From: Alphaproteobacteria bacterium
GTDB taxonomy: Bacteria; Pseudomonadota; Alphaproteobacteria; Sphingomonadales; Sphingomonadaceae
Direction of reading: 5' to 3'
NCBI GenBank assembly: GCA_018828205.1
Contig: JAHJWA010000188.1
Span: 1-11,474, forward strand
Length of the DNA: 11,474 bases
The position numbers and the translations under genes are program-made. The notes beneath the pieces are model-generated. The model was given only the letters and a program-made list of their open reading frames with translations, ran no database searches and had not been told where the DNA came from. Below, piece by piece: positions 1 to 6,103 of this stretch. Numbering within the stretch: the stretch's first letter is position 1; the number at the start of each line of letters is the position of its first letter.

Positions 1-801
1 CACTGTGCCCACGCTCTTGGAGAAGGTGCCGATGATGAAATCGACGTCGTCGATCACCCCCTGCGCCTCGCAGACCCCGCGCCCGTGCTCGCCGATGAAG
101 CCCATCGAATGCGCCTCGTCGACCAGCACCATCGCGCCGTTCTCCTTGCAGATCCGGACCATCTCCTTGAGCGGCGCGACATCGCCGAGCATCGAATAGA
201 CGCCCTCGAGCACCACCAGCTTGCCCGCGCCCGCGGGAATCCGCTTGAGCCGCTTCTCGAGCGCCTGCGCGTCATTGTGCTTGAAGGGCACCACCTCGGC
301 ATTGCCCATCGCGCAGCCGTCCCAGATGCTGGCGTGGCTGTCGATGTCGAGCACGACGTAATCGCCCTTGCCCGCGATCGTGGAGATGATCCCGAGATTG
401 GCCTGGTAGCCGGTCGAGAAAACCATGGCGTGATCCATGGCGTAGAATTCGCGCAGCGCGTCCTCGCACTCGCGGTGGCCCTGATAGGTGCCGTTGAGCA
501 CCCGGCTCCCGGTGGTGCCGGCGCCGAAGTCCGTAAGGGCCTGTTTTCCCGCCTCGATCACCTCCGCGTCGAAGGTCATCCCCATGTAATTGTAGGTGCC
601 CAGCAGGATCGTCTCGCGCCCGTTGCAGATCGCGCGGGTGGGGGAGAGGACCTTCTCCATCACCAGGCTGAACGGATCCTCGATCCCGGTGTCGAGCAGC
701 CCCTGGCGCATCGCGATCAGATCGTCGAACTTGCTGAACAGATCGGGCGAGTGGCCTTCGAGCTCGGGTGGCTGGTCGGCCTGGATGATGCCCTCGCTCA
801 T
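1..801 (-). CDS. spt: Serine palmitoyltransferase, 3' end cut by window edge
   Basis: This PLP-dependent alpha-oxoamine synthase condenses L-serine with a long-chain acyl thioester to give 3-ketosphinganine, the committed step of sphingolipid synthesis. The first 267 codons are present; the family is about 400-420 residues, so roughly the C-terminal third is missing. The PLP lysine is visible in GTFSKSVGT (K262), with VDEAH (D228, H231) and the ring-stacking histidine in DSHAS (H156). All four sit three residues before the equivalents in the well-studied Sphingomonas paucimobilis enzyme (H159, D231, H234, K265). The N-terminal 'GTYNYMGM' and 'GTTGSRVLNGT' segments also fit SPT better than KBL or BioF. 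The ATG overlaps the stop of the upstream acyl carrier protein gene by 4 bp, so the two are probably translationally coupled. Its Shine-Dalgarno is weak. The ACP partner suggests acyl-ACP rather than acyl-CoA as substrate (inference). Confidence 0.95.
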   Translation of the reverse strand, partial: MSEGIIQADQPPELEGHSPDLFSKFDDLIAMRQGLLDTGIEDPFSLVMEKVLSPTRAICNGRETILLGTYNYMGMTFDAEVIEAGKQALTDFGAGTTGSRVLNGTYQGHRECEDALREFYAMDHAMVFSTGYQANLGIISTIAGKGDYVVLDIDSHASIWDGCAMGNAEVVPFKHNDAQALEKRLKRIPAGAGKLVVLEGVYSMLGDVAPLKEMVRICKENGAMVLVDEAHSMGFIGEHGRGVCEAQGVIDDVDFIIGTFSKSVGTV

Positions 802-1055
802 GCGCCGGCTTCCCGCGCCGCCTCGAGCCGATGGACCGCATCGATCAGCTGGCCCCAGCGCTCGATCTCGGCCTGCTCGTTCATCGAGATGATAATGTCG
901 AACTCGTCCTCGATCGCGGCGACGAAATCCATCACGGTCAGGCTGTCGAATTCCAGATCGTTCTGGAACGAGGTGTCCTCCGCGATGGTGACGCCCTTGG
1001 TGTTGAAGGGCGCGACCTGCGTGCGGATGCGGCTGTCGACTTCGGCTCTGTCCAT
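798..1055 (-). CDS. Acyl carrier protein dedicated to sphingolipid synthesis (AcpR-like)
   Basis: An 85-residue acidic acyl carrier protein. The phosphopantetheine site is the DSL triplet in 'EFDSLTVMDFV', with S38 as the attachment serine. The helix-II region that follows (VAAIEDEFDIIISMNE) is typical of ACPs. It overlaps spt by ATGA, and ACP-SPT pairs of this type occur in sphingolipid-producing alphaproteobacteria; in Caulobacter the corresponding ACP (AcpR) is needed for ceramide synthesis. It therefore probably presents the acyl chain to SPT rather than serving general fatty acid synthesis. The chosen ATG gives the usual ACP N-terminus. A second ATG 7 bp upstream is out of frame. No clear Shine-Dalgarno is seen; a short direct repeat (GGACCATGGACAATGGACA) surrounds the start. 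Confidence 0.93.
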   Translation of the reverse strand: MDRAEVDSRIRTQVAPFNTKGVTIAEDTSFQNDLEFDSLTVMDFVAAIEDEFDIIISMNEQAEIERWGQLIDAVHRLEAAREAGA

Positions 1056-1138
1056 TGTCCATGGTCCAATTCTGTCTGGCGGCGGCGGAGCGGGCCCGCG
1101 CCGGGAAGGGGTCGGCCAAAGCGGTTCGGCCGGGCATT

Positions 1139-1144
1139 TGTCAA
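1139..1144 (-). promoter_or_regulatory. Possible -35 box for the acp-spt operon
   Basis: On the minus strand a CTTGACA sequence, a full match to the alphaproteobacterial -35 consensus, lies about 85 bp upstream of the acp start, in the only sizeable gap before this gene pair. The hexamer expected 17 bp further on (CTTTGG) is a poor -10, so the promoter call is tentative. The gap 1056-1190 holds no gene I can support. Confidence 0.3.
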
Positions 1145-1145
1145 G

Positions 1146-1176
1146 CGTCCGCCCCTTCGGCGGCGCCGGAGGGACG
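1146..1176 (-). terminator. Hairpin downstream of divK, possible terminator
   Basis: Fifteen bases past the divK stop codon, CGTCC and GGACG pair around a GC-rich interior that contains the self-complementary CGGCGCCG. In the divK transcript this is a stable stem-loop, but no U-run follows, so it is not a classical intrinsic terminator. It may slow or end divK transcription before the acp-spt pair. Confidence 0.3.
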
Positions 1177-1190
1177 GGCTTCGGAGGCGT

Positions 1191-1559
1191 TCAATCGCCC
1201 AGCAAGGCCTTCACCGCGGTCATGAAGGGGCCGATCGAGACCGGCTTGGCGAGATAGTCGCTGGCGCCGGCATCGCGGATCCGCTCCTCGTCGCCCTTGC
1301 CCGCATAGGCGGTGACCGCGAGCACCGGGGTTTGCGCGAAAGCCGGGTCCTGCTTGAGCTGCGCGATCAGCTCGATGCCCGAGACATTGGGCAGCTGAAT
1401 ATCCATGATCACCAGCTCGGGGTGGTATTTCTTCGCGGTCTCCACCACGTTCTGTCCGTCGGCCACCGGCACCACTTCATAGCCCTTGGCCTTCAACACG
1501 TCACAAAACAGCTTACGGTTGAGGTCGTTGTCCTCGACAACCATGATTCTCTTTGCCAC
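1191..1559 (-). CDS. divK: DivK-type single-domain response regulator
   Basis: A 122-residue stand-alone receiver domain. It has the acidic pocket E9/D10, phosphoacceptor D53 in 'IMDIQLP', switch T83 and Y102, and K105. The segments 'VEDNDLNRKLF' and 'GDEERIRDAG' closely follow Caulobacter DivK, the phosphorelay protein that acts with the kinases PleC/DivJ and DivL-CckA to set CtrA activity and cell polarity. No output domain is present, so it works by protein-protein contact. The start is GTG at 1557-1559, which reproduces the DivK N-terminus and has AGGAG eight bases upstream; the first ATG would delete the opening beta-strand. The gene is divergent from the DUF3572 operon. The ortholog call is strong; its role in this organism is inferred from the family. 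Confidence 0.9.
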   Translation of the reverse strand: MAKRIMVVEDNDLNRKLFCDVLKAKGYEVVPVADGQNVVETAKKYHPELVIMDIQLPNVSGIELIAQLKQDPAFAQTPVLAVTAYAGKGDEERIRDAGASDYLAKPVSIGPFMTAVKALLGD

Positions 1560-1567
1560 GGACCTCG

Positions 1568-1572
1568 CTCCT
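1568..1572 (-). promoter_or_regulatory. Ribosome-binding site fixing the divK GTG start
   Basis: AGGAG on the minus strand lies 8 bases before the GTG at 1559-1557. It supports GTG over the ATG five codons further in. Confidence 0.7.
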
Positions 1573-1604
1573 GCTCGCTATCCGGCGGGCGTTAGGGCTT
1601 TCAC

Positions 1605-1610
1605 GGGAGG
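1605..1610 (+). promoter_or_regulatory. Shine-Dalgarno GGGAGG before an ATT codon
   Basis: GGGAGG is followed by six bases and then ATT at 1617-1619, in frame with the DUF3572 protein. No other ribosome-binding site with correct spacing to a usable codon is seen upstream of the conserved domain, so this site is the main argument for ATT initiation. Confidence 0.5.
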
Positions 1611-1616
1611 CTGACA

Positions 1617-1925
1617 ATTCTTCAGCGCGGACAGACAGGCCAGACGGGCTCGGGCGCGAGCCGGGGCGCTGGCACCGGCGACGCCGAAGCGCTGGCGCTG
1701 TCGGCGCTGGTGTGGGTGCTCGGGGACGAGCGCCGCGCCGAGCGGCTGCTGACGCTCTCGGGCCTCACCCCCGACCAGCTGCGCGACGGGCTGACCGACC
1801 CCGCGGTGCTTTCGGCGGTGCTCGATTTCCTCGCCGCGCACGAACCCGATCTGCTCGCCGCCGCCGAGGCGCTGGGTGTTCCCCCCGAGCGGATCGTCGC
1901 CGCACAGCGGAGCCTTGCCGCATGA
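1617..1925 (+). CDS. DUF3572 family protein, probable non-canonical ATT start
   Basis: A small alphaproteobacterial protein of unknown function. The recognisable domain runs from 'DAEALALSALVWVLGDERRAERLL' through 'GLTPDQLRDGL' and 'AVLDFLAAHEPDLLAAAEALGV' to the C-terminus; it is all-helical and rich in Ala and Leu. In frame, no ATG, GTG or TTG occurs between the stop at 1593 and GTG 1710. That GTG would remove the conserved first helix (ALALSAL). ATT at 1617, six bases after GGGAGG, gives 102 residues, close to the family size. CTG at 1611 directly abuts the ribosome-binding site and is less likely. The stop overlaps the ATG of the HAD gene (ATGA). It is divergent from divK, an arrangement I recall from other alphaproteobacteria. 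The family is fairly sure; the exact start is not. Confidence 0.78.
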   Translation: MLQRGQTGQTGSGASRGAGTGDAEALALSALVWVLGDERRAERLLTLSGLTPDQLRDGLTDPAVLSAVLDFLAAHEPDLLAAAEALGVPPERIVAAQRSLAA

Positions 1926-2554
1926 ACCGCCCGCTGGTGATCTCCGATTGCGACGAGGTGCTGCTCCATATGGTGGCGCATTTCCGCGACTGGCTGAACG
2001 AGGAGACCGAGGTCGATTTCGACATGCAGGGCGCCGATTTCACCACCGCGATGCGCTGGCGCGGCAGCGGCGAGCCGCTCGAGCAGAAGGACATCTGGCG
2101 CTATCTCGGCCGGTTCTTCGACACCCAGATGGACCGCCAGCTGCCGATCCTCGGTGCGATCGAGGGGATCAACACGCTGGCCGAAAAGGCCGATGTGGTG
2201 ATCCTGACCAATCTCACCGACGAGCGCCAATTGCACCGCGTCGAACAGCTCGCCAAGCACGGGCTCGACGCCAAGGTCTACACCAACCAGGGGCCCAAGG
2301 GTCCCGCGCTGCAGCGCATCCTCGCCGAATACGAGCCCAGCCGGGCGATCTTCATCGACGATCTGCCGCAGCATCACCAGTCGGCGCGCGAGGCGCTCGC
2401 TGGCGATATCACCACGCTGCATCTATGCGGCGAACCCGCGCTGGCGCCGCATATCGCCTGCGCGCATCAGGCCGGCCACGCCGACGCCCGCATCGACGAC
2501 TGGGCCAGCGCGCTGCCCTGGCTGCTCGACCGTATCGAAGGAAAACCCGCATGA
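1922..2554 (+). CDS. HAD-superfamily hydrolase
   Basis: A 210-residue predicted phosphatase of the haloacid dehalogenase fold. Motif I is 'ISDCDEVLL', with nucleophile D9 and acid/base D11. Motif II is 'VILTN' (T96). A motif III lysine is likely K126 in 'NQGPKGPAL', and motif IV is 'IFIDDLPQH' (D146, D147) for magnesium. All catalytic positions are intact, so an active phosphohydrolase is expected, but the substrate cannot be read from the sequence. The cap is the helical stretch at about residues 15-75. The ATG overlaps the DUF3572 stop and the gene's own TGA overlaps the RidA ATG, so it is the second gene of a translationally coupled operon. A GCGGAG ribosome-binding site lies nine bases upstream. 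Confidence 0.9.
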   Translation: MNRPLVISDCDEVLLHMVAHFRDWLNEETEVDFDMQGADFTTAMRWRGSGEPLEQKDIWRYLGRFFDTQMDRQLPILGAIEGINTLAEKADVVILTNLTDERQLHRVEQLAKHGLDAKVYTNQGPKGPALQRILAEYEPSRAIFIDDLPQHHQSAREALAGDITTLHLCGEPALAPHIACAHQAGHADARIDDWASALPWLLDRIEGKPA

Positions 2555-3009
2555 GCATTGCCGCCCGTCTCCAAGAGCTTGGTATCGTCCTCCCGAAAGC
2601 CGCGGCCCCCGTCGCCAGCTACCAGCCGCTGGTGGTCCAGAACGGCTGGTGCTTCGTCTCGGGCCAACTGCCCTTCGTCGACGGCGCGCTGGTAACCGGC
2701 AAGCTGGGCGCGGATGTCGATCTCGAGCGCGGCCAGCAGGCGGCGCGCGCCTGCGGGCTGATGATCCTGGCACAGCTCGAGGCCGCGGGCCTGCTCGAGC
2801 GCGTGACGCAGGTGGTCAAGCTGGGCGGCTTCGTCGCCTCGACGCCCGATTTCACCGATCAGCCCAAGGTGGTCAACGGCGCCTCGGACCTGATGTTCGA
2901 GGTCTTCGGCGAGAGCGGTCGCCATGCGCGCAGCGCGGTCGGCGTGCCGGTGCTGCCGCTCGACGCCGCGGTCGAAGTGGACGCCATCCTTGCCGTATCG
3001 GGCGCTTGA
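2551..3009 (+). CDS. RidA family protein (YjgF/YER057c/UK114)
   Basis: A 152-residue protein of the Rid family, whose archetype RidA hydrolyses reactive enamine/imine intermediates released by PLP enzymes. It has 'HARSAVGVPVLPLDAAVEVDAI' near the C-terminus. R127 corresponds to the substrate-carboxylate-binding R105 of E. coli RidA, and E142 to E120, with the same 15-residue spacing. It is longer than classic RidA (about 128 residues), with an N-terminal extension (SIAARLQELGIVLPKA) typical of a separate COG0251 subgroup, so imine deaminase activity is likely but not certain. GAAGGA lies eight bases before the ATG. The start overlaps the HAD stop, and the 3' end runs about 20 bp into the proposed start region of the phosphodiesterase gene. 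Confidence 0.92.
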   Translation: MSIAARLQELGIVLPKAAAPVASYQPLVVQNGWCFVSGQLPFVDGALVTGKLGADVDLERGQQAARACGLMILAQLEAAGLLERVTQVVKLGGFVASTPDFTDQPKVVNGASDLMFEVFGESGRHARSAVGVPVLPLDAAVEVDAILAVSGA

Positions 3010-3754
3010 CCGCCTGCTGACTGCGTCGCCCGACCCCGCGCGGGTCGGCTGGCTGCACGACTGGACCTATGCGCATCGCGGGCTCCATTCGGACGGCGTG
3101 CCCGAGAACTCGCTCGCCGCTTTCGCCGGCGCCATCGCCGCGGGCTACGGGATCGAATGCGATATCCAGCGCAGCCGCGACGGCGAGGCGATGCTGCTCC
3201 ACGACTGGGAGCTCGAGCGGCTGACCGGGGTCAGCGGTCCGCTGGCGGCGCACGATGCGCAGGATCTGGCGCAGATCGCCTTTCTCGATTCCGAGCACCG
3301 CATCGCCCGGCTGGCGGATCTGCTCGAACTGGTCGCAGGCCAGGTCCCGGTGCTGATCGAAATCAAGTCGCGCGCCGGCTACGACGTGAAGCGCTCGTGC
3401 CGCGCGGTGGCGCGGGCGCTGGAGGGCTACCGGGGTGCTGCTGCGGTTATGAGTTTCGATCCGCGCGTGCCGAAATGGTTCGCGAAACACGCTCCGAAAC
3501 CGGTGCGCGGGCTGGTGATCAAGGAGACCGACGACGGGCCCACGCCGCGTCGCTGGCAGCGCCATCTCGCGCTCTGGCATGCGCAGCCCGAATTCGTCGC
3601 TTACGACATCCGCGCGCTGCCCAATCCGCTCTCGACCAGCCTGCGCGCGCGCGGCTTCCCGCTGCCGAGCTGGACGGTGGATACGCCCGAGAAGGCGCGC
3701 CACGCCGCGCTCCACGCGGATGCCCCGATCGCCGAGGGCGAGGGCTTCGCATGA
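2990..3754 (+). CDS. Glycerophosphodiester phosphodiesterase (GDPD)
   Basis: This enzyme hydrolyses deacylated phospholipids to glycerol-3-phosphate and an alcohol. The GDPD TIM-barrel signature is complete: 'YAHRG' (H29, R30), 'ENSLAAF', 'IECDIQ' (E56, D58), 'LLHDWELERLTG' (H71), 'LIEIKS' (E124, K126) and the C-terminal 'SWTVDTPE'. There is no signal peptide, so it should be cytoplasmic, like UgpQ. The start is proposed as TTG at 2990 (254 residues), because no ATG or GTG occurs in frame between 2924 and the domain; the upstream ATG 2924 would add 22 Arg/Cys-rich, out-of-character residues. A GTGGA eight bases before the TTG is an imperfect ribosome-binding site, so the start is less sure than the function. 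It overlaps ridA by 20 bp and the next gene by ATGA. Confidence 0.92.
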   Translation: MPYRALDRLLTASPDPARVGWLHDWTYAHRGLHSDGVPENSLAAFAGAIAAGYGIECDIQRSRDGEAMLLHDWELERLTGVSGPLAAHDAQDLAQIAFLDSEHRIARLADLLELVAGQVPVLIEIKSRAGYDVKRSCRAVARALEGYRGAAAVMSFDPRVPKWFAKHAPKPVRGLVIKETDDGPTPRRWQRHLALWHAQPEFVAYDIRALPNPLSTSLRARGFPLPSWTVDTPEKARHAALHADAPIAEGEGFA

Positions 3755-4899
3755 GCGGCGGACCTCCGGACGCGCCGCTGGTCGCAAAGGTGGGCGGTTC
3801 GGTCGGCGCCTTCGCCGCTGCCGATTGGGATGCGCTCAATCCCAGCGGCAATCCCTTCGTCAGCCATGCCTTTCTGACCGCGCTCGAGGATTCGGGCAGC
3901 GTCGGCGAGGGCACCGGCTGGCAGCCCGCGCCGATCGTCATCGAGGACGGGCAGGGCACCTTGCGCGCCGCGCTGCCCTCCTATCTCAAGGGCCACAGCC
4001 AGGGCGAATACGTCTTCGATCACGCCTGGGCCGATGCCTTCGAGCGCGCCGGCGGGCGCTATTACCCCAAGCTCCAGATCGCCGCGCCCTTCACCCCGGC
4101 GACCGGGCCGCGGCTGCTGCTGGCGGAGGCGGCGCTGGCGGGGCCGCTGCTTGAGGCGGCGCAGCAGCTCTGCAGCCAGAACGGCTTTTCCTCGGCGCAT
4201 GCGAGCTTCATCGAGGAGGCGCAGCAGGGGCTGTTCGCACAGGCGGGCTGGATGCTGCGTCACGACGTCCAGTTCCATTGGAACAACCGCGGCTATGGCA
4301 GCTTCGACGATTTTCTCGGCGATCTCGCCTCGCGCAAGCGCAAGGATCTGCGCAAGGAACGCGCCGCGGCGCAAGCGTCGGTCACCATCGAGCGGCTGCG
4401 CGGCGACGATATCCGCCCCGAGCACTGGGACGCGTTCTGGATCTTTTATCAGGACACCGGGGCGCGCAAATGGGGGACGCCCTATCTCACCCGCGAGGCC
4501 TTCGATCTGTTCCACCAGCGGATGGGCGATTCGCTGCTGCTGGTGCTCGCCTTCGAGGAGGGCGAGCCGGTGGCGGGCGCGCTCAATTTTATCGGGCGTG
4601 ACGCGCTCTACGGGCGCTATTGGGGCTGCACGCGGGACATTCGCTTCCTGCATTTCGAACTGTGCTATTATCAGGCGATCGACGCGGCGATCGAGCTGGG
4701 TCTCGCGCGCGTCGAAGCGGGCGCGCAGGGCGGGCACAAGCTGGCGCGGGGTTACGAGCCCGTCACCACCGTCTCGGCGCACTGGATCGCCGATCCGGGC
4801 TTTGCCGCCGCGGTGGCGGATTTTCTCGAGCGCGAGCGCGAGGGCGTGGCGCAGGACAGGATGTTCCTGGGCGAACGAACGCCCTTCCGCAAAACCTAG
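3751..4899 (+). CDS. FemAB/GNAT-like N-acyltransferase (COG3146, DUF482)
   Basis: A 382-residue protein of the peptidogalycan/FemAB-like predicted N-acyltransferase family. Landmarks are 'NPFVSHAFLTALEDSGSVG' at the N-terminus, 'LPSYLKGHSQGEYVFDHAWADA' at about 75-96, 'SSAHASFIEE', 'RKRKDLRKERAAA' (basic, about 197-209), and the C-terminal 'GRYWGCTRDIRFLHFELCYYQAIDAAIELGL' and 'VEAGAQGGHKLARGYEP', which are conserved in DUF482. The fold implies an acyl or aminoacyl transfer reaction; neither donor nor acceptor is known. It is the last gene of the operon. GAGGG lies six bases before the ATG, which overlaps the upstream stop (ATGA). It ends 12 bp from the convergent Sel1 gene, with no clear terminator between them. 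Confidence 0.88.
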   Translation: MSGGPPDAPLVAKVGGSVGAFAAADWDALNPSGNPFVSHAFLTALEDSGSVGEGTGWQPAPIVIEDGQGTLRAALPSYLKGHSQGEYVFDHAWADAFERAGGRYYPKLQIAAPFTPATGPRLLLAEAALAGPLLEAAQQLCSQNGFSSAHASFIEEAQQGLFAQAGWMLRHDVQFHWNNRGYGSFDDFLGDLASRKRKDLRKERAAAQASVTIERLRGDDIRPEHWDAFWIFYQDTGARKWGTPYLTREAFDLFHQRMGDSLLLVLAFEEGEPVAGALNFIGRDALYGRYWGCTRDIRFLHFELCYYQAIDAAIELGLARVEAGAQGGHKLARGYEPVTTVSAHWIADPGFAAAVADFLEREREGVAQDRMFLGERTPFRKT

Positions 4900-4911
4900 G
4901 CCGGTAGGCGC

Positions 4912-5241
4912 TCAGGCGGCGCGGCGGCCTTCCATCCCGAGCCATTCGCGCGCCCGGCGCTGGGCTTCGGCAATCTCGCGCGCGGTCATCTCGTCGGAGA
5001 TGTCGGCGCGGCACCAGGCCGCCTCGTCGTGACCGCGCGAGGCGGCGATGTTGAACCATTTGTGCGCCTCGACCATGTCGCAGGCGACCCCGTGGCTGCC
5101 GGTCGAGTACGCCACCCCCAGATCGTAGAGCGCATCCACGCTGCCGCCGGTAAAGGCCGCAAGGCATTCCGCGATCAGCATGTCGGCCTGCCGGCCCTGA
5201 ACGATCTCGCCGCCGCCACCCTCGATTGCCTTGAATCGCAT
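4912..5241 (-). CDS. Small Sel1-repeat protein
   Basis: A 109-residue protein with one good Sel1-like (TPR-type) repeat: 'DALYDLGVAYSTGSHGVACDMVEAHKWFNIAASRGHDEA' at about residues 36-74. A partial second helix pair follows, then a basic C-terminal helix (AREIAEAQRRAREWL). There is no signal peptide or membrane segment, so it is likely a cytoplasmic scaffold or adaptor; the partner is unknown. The ATG is supported by GAGGGG seven bases upstream. The gene is divergent from dksA across a 258-bp region and convergent with the acyltransferase gene. The fold is a reasonable call; no function is claimed. Confidence 0.82.
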   Translation of the reverse strand: MRFKAIEGGGGEIVQGRQADMLIAECLAAFTGGSVDALYDLGVAYSTGSHGVACDMVEAHKWFNIAASRGHDEAAWCRADISDEMTAREIAEAQRRAREWLGMEGRRAA

Positions 5242-5302
5242 CGAATTTCCCCTCGTTGCGCCGGCACCCTCTTCAGCCGACGCTCCCTGCTTCCCAACTT
5301 AT

Positions 5303-5319
5303 GGTCAAGAAAGGGTTAA
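5303..5319 (-). promoter_or_regulatory. CtrA-like half-site plus TTGACC upstream of the Sel1 gene
   Basis: Reading toward the Sel1 gene, GTTAACC is followed five bases later by TTGACC. TTAACC is half of the CtrA consensus and TTGACC resembles a -35 box. This lies about 60-80 bp before the start codon, in the divergent Sel1-dksA region (5242-5499). No second TTAA arm at the canonical spacing was found, so CtrA binding is only a possibility. Confidence 0.3.
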
Positions 5320-5489
5320 CGCGGCCCGCGCCACCTCCGGCTCCGGGCCGGCCCCGGCATTGCCGCTTGTGCCGCACCGGAGCCGAGCCTATAGGCCGCG
5401 CCGAACGGATGCTTATGGTGTCACCGGGAAGGCCCGGGACGAGTGGGTCGGCGGTGGTCCGGTATGAATAGAGGGTTTAACAACGGGAT

Positions 5490-5494
5490 AGAGG
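5490..5494 (+). promoter_or_regulatory. Ribosome-binding site choosing the dksA start
   Basis: AGAGG lies five bases before the ATG at 5500. The in-frame ATG at 5464 has no comparable site, which favours 5500. Confidence 0.5.
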
Positions 5495-5499
5495 TGTCG

Positions 5500-5967
5500 A
5501 TGGTCGGGGCGGCGTCCGCAGAAGCAGCAGACAAAGAAGAGCTGGTCCGGATCAGGCAGGCAGTCGGGAACGACTATGCGCCCGATGACGACGAGCCCTA
5601 TATGTCCGAACGCCAGCTCGACTATTTCCGCATGCTGCTGCACGAATGGAAGCGGTCGATCCGCAATTCCGCCGAGCACACGCTGCAATCGCTCCAGGAC
5701 GGTCCGATCCGCGAACCCGATCTCGCCGATCGCGCGTCGAGCGAGACCGATTGGGGAATCGAGCTGCGCACCCGCGATCGCCAGCGCAAGGTCACCGCCA
5801 AGATCGACGCGGCGCTGCGCCGGATCGACGAGGGCGAATACGGCTATTGCGAGGTTACCGGCGATCCGATCGGGTTGAAGCGGCTGATCGCTCGCCCGGT
5901 GGCGACGATGACCGTCGAGGCGCAGGAAGCCCACGAGCGCCGCGAAAAGATCTCGCGCGACGACTGA
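5500..5967 (+). CDS. dksA: DksA, RNA polymerase-binding transcription factor, zinc-finger cysteines mostly lost
   Basis: A 155-residue DksA/TraR family protein. DksA enters the RNA polymerase secondary channel and, with ppGpp, adjusts transcription of rRNA and amino-acid genes. The coiled-coil tip motif D-x-x-D-R-A is intact (D74, D77, A79 in 'PDLADRASSETD'), matching E. coli D71/D74/A76. In the C4 zinc-finger region only C117 remains ('YGYCEVTGDPIGLKRL'); the other three positions are T or A. This is common in alphaproteobacterial DksA and suggests the domain folds without zinc. The ATG at 5500 is preferred for its AGAGG site and N-terminal length; ATG 5464 (167 residues) and GTG 5443 are alternatives. 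It is monocistronic or read together with the PilZ gene. Confidence 0.93.
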   Translation: MVGAASAEAADKEELVRIRQAVGNDYAPDDDEPYMSERQLDYFRMLLHEWKRSIRNSAEHTLQSLQDGPIREPDLADRASSETDWGIELRTRDRQRKVTAKIDAALRRIDEGEYGYCEVTGDPIGLKRLIARPVATMTVEAQEAHERREKISRDD

Positions 5968-6103
5968 GGCTGGTGGCAGAAGGCCTGTCAGCCGCGCCAT
6001 TGCTTACTCTTTGTTCAGGCTTTCTTGCTAGCCACGAACCCGGTCGCACGAACGGCACGGCGCATCATCCGCCGGAGCGAGTGCACAAGAGGAATTCACG
6101 ATC

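Noticed and set aside
85..1257. A 390-codon plus-strand frame opposite spt and the ACP gene
   Set aside because: It is antisense to two recognised proteins and has no domain signature.
2551..3009. Designating the RidA-family gene as true ridA
   Set aside because: The key R and E residues match, but the protein is about 25 residues longer and belongs to a separate COG0251 subgroup, so no gene symbol was given.
3157..3750. Plus-strand open frame extending the acyltransferase gene upstream by 198 codons
   Set aside because: It overlaps the whole GDPD gene in another frame and is Arg/Ala-rich; the ATG at 3751 with GAGGG and an ATGA overlap is the natural start.
5968..5993. GGCTG/CAGCC hairpin directly after the dksA stop
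   Set aside because: Only 5 bp of stem with a 16-base loop and no U-run; too weak to call a terminator.
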